Assembly (NCBI GenBank): GCA_022769285.1
Contig: JALEKD010000021.1
Span: 1-55,412 of the forward strand
Reading direction: 5' to 3'
Length of the DNA: 55,412 nucleotides
Source: Prevotella sp.
GTDB lineage: Bacteria > Bacteroidota > Bacteroidia > Bacteroidales > Bacteroidaceae
Shown here one piece after another: positions 1 to 9,393 of this stretch. Every line of letters starts with the position of its first letter. Within the stretch, counting starts at the first letter, position 1. The notes beneath the pieces were generated by a model. That model saw only the letters and a program-made list of their open reading frames with translations. It did no database searches and was not told the origin of the DNA. The translations under genes and the position numbers were made by a program.

Positions 1-111
<111 letters not shown>

Positions 112-361
112 AAAATATCCTTTTCCATATATCTTATATGGTCGTTGTCTCTGTCCAGGACGCTATATCCATGATTTCGTTCAAGTTCAAAGTACCTGTT
201 TATCTCCCCTGCCCAAGCAGGGAGGATGACGGCTCTCTTCTTTTACCCTAATGGCCTCCGAGAAGGCCACCAGCTTCTTGTACTACTACTCTTCTGTTAT
301 ATCTTAAATCTGTCAAAGAACTCTTTCCTATGCGCTTGAGAAGTGTTTCGTTCTCGAAAGC
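112..361 (-). other. rRNA operon leader
   Basis: About 250 bases lie between the predicted rrn promoter and mature 16S. No open reading frame here looks real. In other bacteria this leader holds processing stems and antitermination signals; I can see AT-rich stretches and short palindromes near 121-140 but cannot assign boxA or a processing stem with confidence. Confidence 0.6.
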
Positions 362-366
362 GGATG

Positions 367-398
367 CAAAGGTATAGCTTTTCCGGACACTAACCAAA
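367..398 (-). promoter_or_regulatory. rrn promoter (Bacteroidetes -33/-7)
   Basis: On the minus strand a TTTG element (395-398) is followed after exactly 20 bases by TACCTTTG (367-374), a perfect match to the Bacteroidetes consensus TTTG-N19-21-TAnnTTTG used by the ABfA-type primary sigma factor. Transcription should start near 361 and run through the leader into 16S rRNA. Confidence 0.85.
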
Positions 399-726
399 TA
401 AATCGAGGGAAAAGTTATCAGAAAATGCACATTTTTCGTGTTTATTTACAAAATAAGCCATTTTTACGGTTTTAGGGGGGCAAACAGGGGAAAAATGGCC
501 ATCGGCATAAGAGCGGGGAAGACCGAAGAAAATGAGGATATGGTCGCGGGAAATGCAGGAATGGTCGCGGGGAGAAATGGGATTATGACGATTTTTCCAT
601 AAAGGGCACCCCCGGTACAAAGATTGCTCTTATTATATGTGGAAACTACATTTGCCATATAAGACGGTTACACCTATTTGTATATAGAGAGCCCCTATAC
701 ATATAAAGAGCCACGGGGAAAGCAAG
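399..726. other. intergenic, no gene recognised
   Basis: This is the stretch between the rrn promoter and the terminator of the next minus-strand gene. It contains an 11-base direct repeat, ATGGTCGCGGG, at 540-550 and 561-571, and AT-rich sequence around 630-710 with short palindromes (TATATG/CATATA). I see no convincing gene in either strand. Confidence 0.5.
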
Positions 727-767
727 CGAGGCGGAACTGATGGCCCCTTGGGGTCAGTTCCGCCTCG
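727..767 (-). terminator. hairpin terminator of the Fn3-like protein gene
   Basis: A perfect 14-base stem (727-740 pairing with 754-767) with a loop that can itself pair CCCC with GGGG. It lies just beyond the stop codon of the minus-strand gene at 790. The downstream T-run is weak, so termination strength is uncertain. Confidence 0.65.
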
Positions 768-789
768 GTGAATAGCTATGGGTGGCTGA

Positions 790-2616
790 TTACTTAGCTA
801 CAAATTTGAAAGCATAGCCGCCAGCCTTAACGATGTACACCTGGCCCGGCTCTACGGTCAGAGTGTTGGCACCGGCATGACCAGCCAACATCTGCTTGGT
901 ACCGCCATCAATGCCTATCAGGTAGATGGGAGCCGCCTGGGCAAGGACTACCGTAGCGGTGTTACCACTGACGAAGACCTGAGGCTTGCCCCCCGATACG
1001 GTGCCGTTGCTGATGCCATCGGTAGAGCTCAGGGTGACATAGACATAGTCGGAAGTGACCGACTTGAGCTCGTTCTTGTAGTCATCGGTACGCCAGCCTG
1101 TCACCGTGTAGCTATAACGGCTGTCGGGAACCATATCGGCAAACGTATATGATGTGGTCTTGCCGTCATTGACACGCACTTCAGGCAGAACCACGGTAGT
1201 TATGTCGCCCGCGTTCACCTTCTGAGTCACCTCGACCACATCGAGCAAGAAAGGCTTCATCTTGCTCTCCTCAAACGAGAGCACGGTCTGCCCATCGCCG
1301 TCCGTCATCTCCCAGGTGTCCTCTGCGTCGCCATTGGCGCCGAACGTCAGCTTGTGCATTACCAGCTGCCCGTTTACCATATATCCCACATGGTACACGC
1401 TCAGCTGATCGCCAGCTGTGCCGTGAGCCTTAACATGAACGGTATAGACACCCTTGCTGGCCGAGAGGTTCATCTCGGGCGAGTATACATAAGACATATT
1501 CATGGGGAAACGGCCGCTGTTGGCACCCAGCATACCCGCAGCAGCGATAAGATTGCGGCCAGACCATCCCGGGCAGTCGGTAAGATCGTCGACATTGGAC
1601 ACATAGGTTATGGGCAGTGCCACAGTACCCTTGGTAGACTTGGAGAAGTTCTCCTTCAGCACCTCGCGTACGCCCGAGGTTTTGGCCACATCATAGCGGT
1701 AGCCCTGTACGATGTAGCCGGCCGACTTGGGCAGATACTCCCAGTTAGCTGTAAACGAGTTGGCCGTAACATTGCTGGCGGGAAGGGCTGTGGTGGGCAG
1801 AAACTCGTCTACGAGCATGATGCCCGACATGGCCGACACCTCAGTACCCTCCTGTGCCTTTACATAGTAATAATATACGGCCTCGGGGTCCAGCCCGGTT
1901 ACCGTATAGTGGGTCTCGGTCACCTCCCTGTCTGTCATTACGAACTTAGAAGCCTTGAACTCATAGCTGATGGAGCTGATGGCGATGTCGCCCACGCTGT
2001 GGCCATCGGTCTTCTCTATCGCAAACTCTATGCGACCCACATTGGCAGGAATATAGCCAAACGCCTCGGTGACGTTGAAGTCCTGCCGGCTGGCAAAGTA
2101 AAGGGCCTCGATACGGCCGCTCGTCAGGAGGTCGCCCTCCTTGTCATATACTTTCACCGCGAACACACTCGAGTTGTCCTTGGTTATTCCCTCGGCATGT
2201 ACGATGTTGGCCTTGAACACACAGCTGGTCATATTGCCGCCAACCATTATCGGTGTAGTGACATGGTCTGCATCGCCATCAAGCAAGATACGGTTTTTGC
2301 TGCCATCGTACACCACATCGGTGGTACCCTTAGCGGCCACGTCTACCGTCCATCCCGCGGGTATGCCCGGGTTGGCCGCATCCAGCTTGCCGTCTTTCTG
2401 ATTAACCTTGCTGAAGTCCTCTGTAACCTGGGTTACACCCTCGCCCACCGTATATACGCTGAGCAGATACTTGTTAGAATTGTCACCCCCCCAGTTGGCT
2501 ACAAATGAATTGCCCGTGTACATAGAGGCTTCCTTGATAAGGGGTACCTGTGGTCCCGCAAGGGCCGATAGCGCTGTTGTCATCAACAGCGCCAGCATTG
2601 AGTAAACTTTTCTCAT
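790..2616 (-). CDS. secreted surface protein with duplicated Fn3-like/jelly-roll modules
   Basis: 608 residues. An N-terminal signal peptide (MRKVYSMLALLMTTALSALA) directs export. The mature part shows two copies of one module: an Fn3-like strand region (NSFVANW near residue 36 and NSFTANW near 285), each followed by a segment opening with a DFSK or NFSK motif that resembles an anchor or carbohydrate-binding jelly roll. A third Fn3-like region follows near 475-530. The last 60 residues form a small beta-rich tail of the kind Prevotella-type secreted proteins carry (PIYLIGIDGG ... VYIVKAGGYAFKFVAK), similar in layout to type IX secretion sorting domains, though I cannot confirm the family. Probably surface-attached or secreted; substrate unknown. 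It stands alone, followed by a terminator. Confidence 0.75.
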   Translation of the reverse strand: MRKVYSMLALLMTTALSALAGPQVPLIKEASMYTGNSFVANWGGDNSNKYLLSVYTVGEGVTQVTEDFSKVNQKDGKLDAANPGIPAGWTVDVAAKGTTDVVYDGSKNRILLDGDADHVTTPIMVGGNMTSCVFKANIVHAEGITKDNSSVFAVKVYDKEGDLLTSGRIEALYFASRQDFNVTEAFGYIPANVGRIEFAIEKTDGHSVGDIAISSISYEFKASKFVMTDREVTETHYTVTGLDPEAVYYYYVKAQEGTEVSAMSGIMLVDEFLPTTALPASNVTANSFTANWEYLPKSAGYIVQGYRYDVAKTSGVREVLKENFSKSTKGTVALPITYVSNVDDLTDCPGWSGRNLIAAAGMLGANSGRFPMNMSYVYSPEMNLSASKGVYTVHVKAHGTAGDQLSVYHVGYMVNGQLVMHKLTFGANGDAEDTWEMTDGDGQTVLSFEESKMKPFLLDVVEVTQKVNAGDITTVVLPEVRVNDGKTTSYTFADMVPDSRYSYTVTGWRTDDYKNELKSVTSDYVYVTLSSTDGISNGTVSGGKPQVFVSGNTATVVLAQAAPIYLIGIDGGTKQMLAGHAGANTLTVEPGQVYIVKAGGYAFKFVAK

Positions 2617-2959
2617 ACTACTTAATAATGTTTATCTCCAAAAATGTTACTTAAAAAAATATAAGGGTCATGGAGAGGGCTACACCCTTACCATTTACGG
2701 CTGCACAGGTAACCAGAAACTCGCTAAAACGGGCCGAAATATTCATATTTTTTACCAACAGCGAGCCAAAAGTATCATTTTGAAAGCCCGCAAGCACTGA
2801 GGAGCGGCCCCAAGTCGCCTTTGGGCGAAAAACAAAAAGGGATAAAAGCAAACAGGTGATTTTGAAAAGTAAAAAGGCAAACAGGGCAAAGTGTAAAAAG
2901 CACTCCTTGCATGCTGGCGCTGGCCCCCTGTATGCCAATGGCAGTAGTATAAATAGCAG

Positions 2960-3033
2960 AGACCGGCCGTTATGTTTCCAGAAGCCGTCATTAGCGAGCT
3001 GGGAGCCGTCTTCAGCAACGTAAAGACCAGTCT
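2960..3033 (+). repeat. dispersed 74-nt intergenic repeat, copy A
   Basis: Begins AGACCGGCC and ends AAGACCAGTCT, so the ends are near-inverted copies. Internally it has the tandem-like pair AGCCGTCATTAGC and GGGAGCCGTCTTCAGC. The same 74-base unit occurs at 14669, 29440 and 46661, with a decayed copy at 37702. Similarity extends outward into the purine tract on the left and GCGCGCGCTG on the right. Confidence 0.85.
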
Positions 3034-3398
3034 TTTCATTTTTCGTGATGATCATGGGGATGCAAAGGGCCGTTTTGGGGAAAGTGACGAGTACTCCAGA
3101 TGTGCCAGGGCCTTTTTCTCTATCAGCGCGCGCTGCCCGTATGGGAGTGTCCACGGCATTATGGACATTGTTCCTCCATCTCTCCTTGGGTTTTGGAGAC
3201 TCGCTTTCAGCGCGCAGCTCACATGGAGTTACCCATAAGCATTAATGGAAATGCAGGAGCGGCCTGGATAATCGCCATAGCCGCCAGGCCCATCGCGACA
3301 ACCAGCAACGGACGGAGTCGAGGGAGTCACGGAGCAAAAAGTTCGCACCTCTGCAAAAATAACTATCAAAAAAGATAGATTTTCACACAGATTATCAC

Positions 3399-3406
3399 TA
3401 TCTTTG
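3399..3406 (+). promoter_or_regulatory. candidate glmS promoter -7 box
   Basis: TATCTTTG matches TAnnTTTG exactly. No clear TTTG lies 19-21 bases upstream. If used, transcription starts near 3412 and leaves a leader of about 220 bases before glmS. Confidence 0.5.
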
Positions 3407-3633
3407 CTACCATATTAGCAAAAACAAAGCATATCGTAAATTTCACTTCGACTAACAATGAACTACTTTTTACTATCAGACATGGCATACAGTCCATCAG
3501 CACCCCCTCAGGCACCACGGCCCCGCCCCTACGGCACACCGCGGCAGCAGCCAGCGTGTACCACAGCCGACCGTAAGCCATGGCTGACAGAAAAGGGAAC
3601 ACAACATCAACTATATTAATAACACCAAACATT

Positions 3634-5499
3634 ATGTGTGGAATAGTAGGTTACATCGGAACCGGGGAGGCTTATCCTATCCTCATCAACGCCCTGAAGA
3701 AGCTCGAGTATCGCGGATACGACAGCGCCGGCGTGGCTCTGATAAACGACAACGACAAGCTGAATGTCTACAAGACCAAAGGCAAAGTAACTAACCTGGA
3801 CGCTGCCGCCAGCGACAAGGACTGCAGCGGCCATATCGGCATAGCCCACACTCGGTGGGCCACCCACGGCGAGCCGTCGGCCATCAACGCGCACCCGCAT
3901 GTAAGCATGAGCGGAGAGCTGGCGCTGGTCCACAACGGTATCATAGAGAACTTCCAGGTACTCAAGGAGCAGCTGGAAGCCAAGGGCTACACGTTCAAGA
4001 GTTCTACCGACACCGAGGTGCTGGTCCAGCTGACAGACTATTACTACCAGCAGAACGGGAAGGACCTCGTCTCGGCCGTATGTCAGGCTCTCAACGACGC
4101 CGTGGGCGCTTACGCCATCGCCGTGATAGAGAAGAGCAACCCCACGCACATCGTGGCTGCCCGGCAGTCGAGTCCCCTGGTGGTGGGAGTGGGCCCGGAC
4201 AAGGCCGACTACTACATAGCGAGCGACGCCACGCCCATTGTGGCCTATACGGACAAGGTGGTGTACCTGGACGACGGCCAGATAGCCGACATAAGGCCCG
4301 GCCACGAGCTAACCATCATCAACCTAAACCACAAGACGTGCAGCTACGACATCAAGACGGTAGACCTGGACATATCCAAGCTCAGCAAGGGTGGGTTCGA
4401 CCACTTCATGCTCAAGGAGATTTATGACCAGCCCGCCTGCCTGCGCGACTGCATGAGCGGCCGCCTCTTCGCCGACCGCCAGCACCCCGAGCACAACCAC
4501 ATAGTCCTCTCGGCGCTGACCGAATATAAGGAACAGCTGTTGCAGGCACAGCATATCATCATCGTAGCGTGCGGCACCAGCTGGCACGCAGGCCTCATCG
4601 GCAAGCAGCTCATAGAGCGCATGTGTCGCAAGAGGGTCGAGGTGGCCTACGCGAGCGAGTTCCGCTACGGCAACCCGGTCATTGAGCCGGGCGACGTGGT
4701 CATAGCCATCAGCCAGAGCGGCGAGACGGCCGACACGCTGGCTGCCGTGAAGCTGGCCAAGGCTCACGGCGCGCTCATCTTCGGCATTGTCAATGGTGTG
4801 GGTTCCTCGATAGCCCGCGAGACCGACACAGGCATCTACATACACGTGGGCCCGGAGATAGGAGTGGCCAGTACCAAGGCATTTACCGGACAGGTAACGG
4901 TGCTCACGCTGCTGGCGCTGGCGCTGGGCCACGAATTGGGCACCCTGGCCGACACGGAGTACCAGGGCATCATCGCGGAACTGGCCAGCATACCCGACAA
5001 GATGAAGAAGGTGCTGGAGCAGACGCCCAAGATAGCCGACCTGGCCAAGACATTTACCTATGCGCGCAATTTTCTGTACTTAGGGCGCGGGATCAACTAT
5101 CCCGTGGCGCTCGAGGGTGCTCTCAAGCTCAAGGAGATAAGCTACATACACGCCGAGGGCTACCCGGCCGCCGAGATGAAGCACGGTCCCATCGCCCTGG
5201 TTGACCACGACATGCCTATCGTGTTCCTGGCCACGCACCACAAGCTGTACCAGAAGATTATCAGCAACATGCAGGAGGTCAAATCGCGCAACGGGCGCAT
5301 CTTAGCCATCGTCACCGAGGGCGACGAGCTGGTGAGCGCCATAGCCGACAACGTCATCGAGATACCGCGCACGCTCAACGAGACGGTGGCGCTGCTCAGC
5401 GTAGTGCCCCTGCAGGTGCTGGCGTACTACGTGGCGGTAGACAAGGGGCTGAACGTGGACATGCCGCGTAACCTGGCCAAGAGTGTCACCGTAGAGTAA
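3634..5499 (+). CDS. glmS: glutamine--fructose-6-phosphate aminotransferase (isomerizing)
   Basis: 621 residues, the normal size. Makes glucosamine-6-phosphate from fructose-6-phosphate and glutamine, the entry step to UDP-GlcNAc for peptidoglycan and LPS. The start is fixed at the ATG of MCGIVGYIG, because Cys2 must become the N-terminal nucleophile of the glutaminase domain after Met removal; an in-frame upstream start would bury it. Glutaminase motifs TRWATHGE (73-80) and HNGIIEN (100-106) are intact. Two SIS sugar-isomerase domains follow, with CGTS (313-316), SQSGET (360-365) and STKAFT (413-418), and the C-terminus has the conserved PRNLAKSVTVE. Single-gene unit closed by a strong terminator. 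No glmS ribozyme is apparent in its leader. Confidence 0.98.
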   Translation: MCGIVGYIGTGEAYPILINALKKLEYRGYDSAGVALINDNDKLNVYKTKGKVTNLDAAASDKDCSGHIGIAHTRWATHGEPSAINAHPHVSMSGELALVHNGIIENFQVLKEQLEAKGYTFKSSTDTEVLVQLTDYYYQQNGKDLVSAVCQALNDAVGAYAIAVIEKSNPTHIVAARQSSPLVVGVGPDKADYYIASDATPIVAYTDKVVYLDDGQIADIRPGHELTIINLNHKTCSYDIKTVDLDISKLSKGGFDHFMLKEIYDQPACLRDCMSGRLFADRQHPEHNHIVLSALTEYKEQLLQAQHIIIVACGTSWHAGLIGKQLIERMCRKRVEVAYASEFRYGNPVIEPGDVVIAISQSGETADTLAAVKLAKAHGALIFGIVNGVGSSIARETDTGIYIHVGPEIGVASTKAFTGQVTVLTLLALALGHELGTLADTEYQGIIAELASIPDKMKKVLEQTPKIADLAKTFTYARNFLYLGRGINYPVALEGALKLKEISYIHAEGYPAAEMKHGPIALVDHDMPIVFLATHHKLYQKIISNMQEVKSRNGRILAIVTEGDELVSAIADNVIEIPRTLNETVALLSVVPLQVLAYYVAVDKGLNVDMPRNLAKSVTVE

Positions 5500-5509
5500 G
5501 CTCTATACT

Positions 5510-5557
5510 AACAGGTCGGCGGCCGCTCAGGGTTTCCTGGGCAGCCGCCGACCTGTT
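5510..5557. terminator. bidirectional terminator between glmS and the HhH gene
   Basis: A perfect 14-base stem, AACAGGTCGGCGGC (5510-5523) with its complement at 5544-5557, ending in TTTAT. The arms supply A- and T-runs on both sides, so it can serve the two convergent genes that flank it. Confidence 0.85.
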
Positions 5558-5577
5558 TATGGATATCACTATGGCGG

Positions 5578-6471
5578 TCAGAACTCTATATAGGGGCGCA
5601 GACGGTCAAGGGCAGCCTCGGGGAAGACATGGAGCAGACGTAGCTGAGCCAGACTGCTGATGGGGCCCTTGAGCCGGCGGTAGTCGCAGATGTCACGGGC
5701 CTGCAGGTAGTCTATATAGGGATGGCGGCGCAGCTGGGCCAGTGTCAGTTCGTTGATGCGGAGGCGCTGGATGTGGCTGGCATCGACGGTAAAGTAAGCC
5801 ATAGCCTCGGCGGGCATGCCCTCAATCTCGCCCAATTGGCTCACGCTGACGTAACCGCCCAGTTGGCGGCGGTAGTTCACGATACGGCGGGCGTAGTAGC
5901 TGCCTATGCCGGGCACGCGCTTGAGCAGCGTGGTATCGGCCGTGTTCAGCGCCACCCGCTCGGTAGGCTTCAGCTTGACGGGATAGCGCAGCGTGTCGCG
6001 GGCCAACGGCTCCACGGCCTCCGGACGGGCGTAGACTTCGGCCGCGGGACGGTAGTCGGGCGCAATACGGATGTAAGGTTCGAGCGCGCGGTACTGGCCA
6101 GCGGTGAGCCCATACAGGCGGGCAAAGTCTGACGGGCGGCGGTACACCCCGCCATGAGCCCGGTAGCGGTATATGCAGCGTACCTGCCAGGGCTGCAGTC
6201 CTATCTGTAGCAGCAGGGTGCTGTCGGCCGTGTTGGGGTCAAACTCGGTGAGCCTCACCCTACGCTCTCCCGTGGCATAGGCACCCTCCCCACGTGGGGC
6301 CACGGCCGCAGGCCCATTAGTAGCGCCCACGCTGTCGGCCGCCACCGCCGGGGTATGGCCCATGCCACCCCCTGCACCCCACAGCAGTATCAGCGCCGTC
6401 AGGGCCACCAGTACCAGGAGGGCCAGGGCCATCCGGTCACTACGGTTCAGGTATATGGATCGTCGGGACAT
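5578..6471 (-). CDS. ComEA-type helix-hairpin-helix protein with N-terminal anchor
   Basis: 297 residues. One membrane segment near residues 14-34 (ALALLVLVALTALILLW), then a low-complexity Ala/Gly/Pro linker. Three helix-hairpin-helix regions follow: FDPNTADSTLLLQIGL (about 77), VALNTADTTLLKRVPGIGSYYARRI (about 172; the VPGIG hairpin is textbook HhH) and INELTLAQLRRHPYI (about 238). The pattern matches the ComEA/competence HhH family, whose members bind double-stranded DNA on the outer face of the cytoplasmic membrane. Triple modules are common in Bacteroidota. A role in DNA uptake here is inference; no other competence gene is adjacent. Confidence 0.85.
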   Translation of the reverse strand: MSRRSIYLNRSDRMALALLVLVALTALILLWGAGGGMGHTPAVAADSVGATNGPAAVAPRGEGAYATGERRVRLTEFDPNTADSTLLLQIGLQPWQVRCIYRYRAHGGVYRRPSDFARLYGLTAGQYRALEPYIRIAPDYRPAAEVYARPEAVEPLARDTLRYPVKLKPTERVALNTADTTLLKRVPGIGSYYARRIVNYRRQLGGYVSVSQLGEIEGMPAEAMAYFTVDASHIQRLRINELTLAQLRRHPYIDYLQARDICDYRRLKGPISSLAQLRLLHVFPEAALDRLRPYIEF

Positions 6472-6508
6472 GGTTGTCGGTTCAGTGGTGGGAACTATGG
6501 TCTATGGG

Positions 6509-7876
6509 CTACACGATGCCCATCTGGTGAAGGAATACCAGCAGGATGCACACGGGGCTCACAAAGCGTATGCCGAAGAGCCATACGCGGAAGAAGGTGG
6601 CCCGGAGCGTTCCCCAGTTGGTCAGCTCATCGCGCAGCACGCTCCGGGGCACGCACCAGCCTAAGAATATCGAGGTAGAGAGGGCACCCAGCGGCATGAG
6701 GATGTTAGAGGTAAAGTAGTCGCAGGCATCTAAGAGCGGCAAGCCCGCCACGGTAAGTCCGTCTACGGCTCCCATGGACAGCGAGCACAGGATACCGATG
6801 ACGATGCAGGCCGCGGTCTCTATCCAGGCGCCCTGCTTACGGCTTATGTGCAGCTCCTCGTAGAAGTAGGCCGTGCCTATCTCGTGCATGGATATGGTAG
6901 AGGTAAGGGCTGCCAGCGACAGCAGCGCGTAGAACAATATGCCCACCACATAGCCCACTCCGGGCAGGGCCGAGAAGGCTTGCTGGAACACATTGGGCAG
7001 CGTGATGAAGATAAGCGACGGCCCACTGTCTGGATTGACACCCACGGAGAAGGCCGCGGGAAATATCATCAGTCCGGCCAGGATAGATACCAGTGTGTCG
7101 ATGCCCGCTATCTTAAAGGCAGCAGCTCCCAGGTTGGTCTGACGGCTGAAGTACGACGCATAGGTACACAGGCAGGCCGTGCCGAGCGACAGGGAGAAGA
7201 AGGACTGGCCCAATGCGTCGAGCATGACGCTTCGGGTGAGTTTGCTGAAGTCTGGGCAGAACAAGAAGTCTATTCCCCGCATCGCCCCGGGCAGGCTGCA
7301 TGAGGCGATGACTATCACTATGAGCAACACGAAGAGCGCGGGCATCAGGAAGTTGGACGTCTTCTCGATGCCGCCCCTCACGCCGCGCACCACCACCATG
7401 TGGGTAAGCAGGATGAATACCACCGTCCACACTACGGGATAGACGGGATGAGCCGAGAAGGTCTGGAAATAGCTGCTCACATAGGCGGCGTCGCCCTGGA
7501 GCTGTCCGGCCACCGAGGCCACCAGGTACTGCAGGCACCAACCGGCCACTACGGCGTAAAAGCCCAGTATAATCATCGAGGTGACGACTCCCATCAGTCC
7601 CACGAAACGCCAGGGGCCTCCATGAGACAGGTTGCGGTAAGCCCGGGCCGCATTGGCGGCCGAGTGGCGGCCTATGACAAACTCGCCAATCATGCCGGGT
7701 ATGCCCAGCACCATTATACATATTATATATATAAGGATAAAGGCAGCGCCGCCGTCTTGCCCGGCCATATAGGGGAACCGCCACACGTTGCCCAGCCCTA
7801 TGGCCGAGCCGGCCGTGGCCAGGATAACACCTATCTTGGTCGCGAAATGCCCTCTTTCGCTGTTGGTTGTCGTCAT
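6509..7876 (-). CDS. sodium-dependent symporter, NSS/SNF family (copy 2)
   Basis: 455 residues with about 11-12 hydrophobic segments. The first membrane helix carries the family signature GLGNVWRFPYMAGQDGGAAF, which in LeuT-type transporters forms the substrate and sodium sites. Expected to import an amino acid or related amine with sodium across the inner membrane; the substrate cannot be read from sequence. It lies nine bases after a close paralogue on the same strand, so the two are probably co-transcribed. The start ATG (MTTTNSERGHF) aligns with the paralogue's chosen start. Confidence 0.93.
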   Translation of the reverse strand: MTTTNSERGHFATKIGVILATAGSAIGLGNVWRFPYMAGQDGGAAFILIYIICIMVLGIPGMIGEFVIGRHSAANAARAYRNLSHGGPWRFVGLMGVVTSMIILGFYAVVAGWCLQYLVASVAGQLQGDAAYVSSYFQTFSAHPVYPVVWTVVFILLTHMVVVRGVRGGIEKTSNFLMPALFVLLIVIVIASCSLPGAMRGIDFLFCPDFSKLTRSVMLDALGQSFFSLSLGTACLCTYASYFSRQTNLGAAAFKIAGIDTLVSILAGLMIFPAAFSVGVNPDSGPSLIFITLPNVFQQAFSALPGVGYVVGILFYALLSLAALTSTISMHEIGTAYFYEELHISRKQGAWIETAACIVIGILCSLSMGAVDGLTVAGLPLLDACDYFTSNILMPLGALSTSIFLGWCVPRSVLRDELTNWGTLRATFFRVWLFGIRFVSPVCILLVFLHQMGIV

Positions 7877-7885
7877 CGTGATTAC

Positions 7886-9250
7886 TTAGATTATATGGAG
7901 TTGATGGAGGAACACAGCCAGGATGGCCAGGGGGCAAACAAACCTCACGGCCACCAGGTAGATGGTGAAGAAACCGCGCGACACGGTTCCCCAGTTGGTA
8001 AACTCATCGTACACCAGCTGGCGAGGCACTACCCATCCTATAAAGATGCAGGTTAGAAATCCGCCGATGGGCAGGAATATCTGGCCGGTAATGAAGTCGA
8101 ACCAGTCGAACAGCGACCGGCCGCCAAAGACCATCCAGTCGGCCGCGCCAAGCGACAGGGAGCAGAAAATGCCTATCACCAAGCTGCCCAGGGTAACTAC
8201 CAGGGCGCCCGTGCGGCGCGATACGTGGCACTCTTCGTAAAAGAAAGCCGTGCTTACCTCATGGAGCGACATCAGGGAGGTCACGGCGGCCAGGGAGAGC
8301 AGCGCGTAGAACAGTACGGACACCACGCCACCCAGGATGGGCAGCCCGGCAAAAGCCTGGTTGAACACGTTGGGCAGGGTGATGAACACTAAGGAAGGGC
8401 CGCTACCCGGGTTGACACCCACGGAGAACGCGGCGGGAAAAATCATCAGTCCGGCCAGGATGGCCACAAAGGTGTCGACCACCGAGACCTGCACGGCCGA
8501 CTTCAGGAGGTTAGTCTGCCGCTTATAGTACGATGCATAGGTGCAGATGCAGCCCATGGCGATGCTCAGGGAGTAGAATGACTGGCCCAGAGCCCCTAAG
8601 AAGGCGTTGCTGTCCAACTTGGCAAAGTCTGGCATGAACAGGAACTCTACGCCCTTGTCTGCCCCGGGCAGCAAGCACGACGCCACCACTATAATGAGTA
8701 GCAGTATGAACAGGGTGGGCATGAGCAGCTTAGAAACCTTCTCTATTCCGCCCCGGATGCCATGGATTATCACAAAGTAAGTTATGAATATGATGACCAC
8801 TGTCCACAACACGGGTCGCAGCGGGTCGCCCGAAAAGTCTGAGAAGTAATCGCTGACATGCTGGGGAGAGCCACTGAGCTGGCCGAAGAGCGAGGCGTAC
8901 ACGTACTGGAGGCACCAGCCCGACACCACGGCGTAATAGCCCATGATAAGGAACGCTGTAAACACGCCCAGCAGGCCCACGTACTTCCAGGCGCTGCCGT
9001 GCGACACCTCGGAATAAGCGCGATAGGTGTTGGCAGCCCCATGCCTACCTATAATAAGTTCGGACAGCATACAGGGTATACCCAATATAAGTACACAGGC
9101 CAAATACACTAAGATAAAGGCGGCGCCGCCATTCTCGCCGACCATATAGGGGAAGCGCCACACGTTGCCTAAGCCCACGGCACCGCCGGCGGTGGCCAAA
9201 ATCATACCCAACTCGCTTCCAAAGTTACCTCTTTTCTCTGTCATCATCAT
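7886..9250 (-). CDS. sodium-dependent symporter, NSS/SNF family (copy 1)
   Basis: 454 residues, first gene of the tandem pair. Signature GLGNVWRFPYMVGENGGAAF is in the first membrane helix. Start chosen at the first ATG of MMMTEKRGNF because this aligns with MTTTNSERGHF in the downstream paralogue; an upstream ATG at 9271 and a TTG at 9295 are in frame and possible. The two proteins align along their whole length (for example both have FPAAFSVGVNP and a GPSL.FITLPNVF segment), so they arose by tandem duplication. Substrate unknown. Confidence 0.9.
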   Translation of the reverse strand: MMMTEKRGNFGSELGMILATAGGAVGLGNVWRFPYMVGENGGAAFILVYLACVLILGIPCMLSELIIGRHGAANTYRAYSEVSHGSAWKYVGLLGVFTAFLIMGYYAVVSGWCLQYVYASLFGQLSGSPQHVSDYFSDFSGDPLRPVLWTVVIIFITYFVIIHGIRGGIEKVSKLLMPTLFILLLIIVVASCLLPGADKGVEFLFMPDFAKLDSNAFLGALGQSFYSLSIAMGCICTYASYYKRQTNLLKSAVQVSVVDTFVAILAGLMIFPAAFSVGVNPGSGPSLVFITLPNVFNQAFAGLPILGGVVSVLFYALLSLAAVTSLMSLHEVSTAFFYEECHVSRRTGALVVTLGSLVIGIFCSLSLGAADWMVFGGRSLFDWFDFITGQIFLPIGGFLTCIFIGWVVPRQLVYDEFTNWGTVSRGFFTIYLVAVRFVCPLAILAVFLHQLHII

Positions 9251-9373
9251 CTCTATGCTTTCGGCAGTCATCGCGCCACGACCCTCGGTCGTCAAGCCCC
9301 ACGCGGAGCATAACCAAGCGAACAGGCGCTGCCGCTGCGAAACTTTTTAGGACAAAAACTACAAATTTTAATG

Positions 9374-9381
9374 CAAAAGTA
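9374..9381 (-). promoter_or_regulatory. candidate -7 box for the symporter pair
   Basis: TACTTTTG on the minus strand, a perfect TAnnTTTG. It sits 12 bases from the oppositely oriented TACTTTTG at 9394-9401, giving back-to-back divergent promoters. A clear -33 TTTG was not found. Confidence 0.5.
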
Positions 9382-9393
9382 TAATTTTTTATT

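Larger units (their letters stand above)
2617..3633. other. 1-kb intergenic region with dispersed repeat copy A
   Basis: Roughly 1 kb without a credible gene. It holds a purine tract rich in AAAAGG/TAAAAAG (about 2826-2903), the 74-base core of the dispersed repeat (2960-3033), a GCGCGCGCTG motif near 3127, a second GCGCGC with CTCACATGG near 3210-3224, and the glmS promoter near 3400. Small open frames here overlap the repeat and are treated as chance. Confidence 0.6.

Noticed and set aside
540..571. CRISPR-like or regulatory direct repeat ATGGTCGCGGG x2
   Set aside because: Only two copies of 11 bases; too little to call an array or an operator.
1354..2508. Long plus-strand frame of 384 codons opposite the Fn3-like protein
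   Set aside because: Opposite a well-supported secreted protein in high-GC DNA; no domain, no promoter. The same reasoning removes the long antisense frames at 11542-13365, 15851-17266, 25977-27062, 31090-31980, 40009-40842 and others.
2752..3039. Minus-strand reading frame with ATGAAAAGA start that recurs in repeat copies A, B, C and E, giving peptides sharing FLKTAPS
   Set aside because: The frame stays open because the copies have the same 74-base length and no stop in that phase. Differences fall in all codon positions, the sequence outside the core diverges with frameshifts, and the inverted ends explain the conservation better than a protein.
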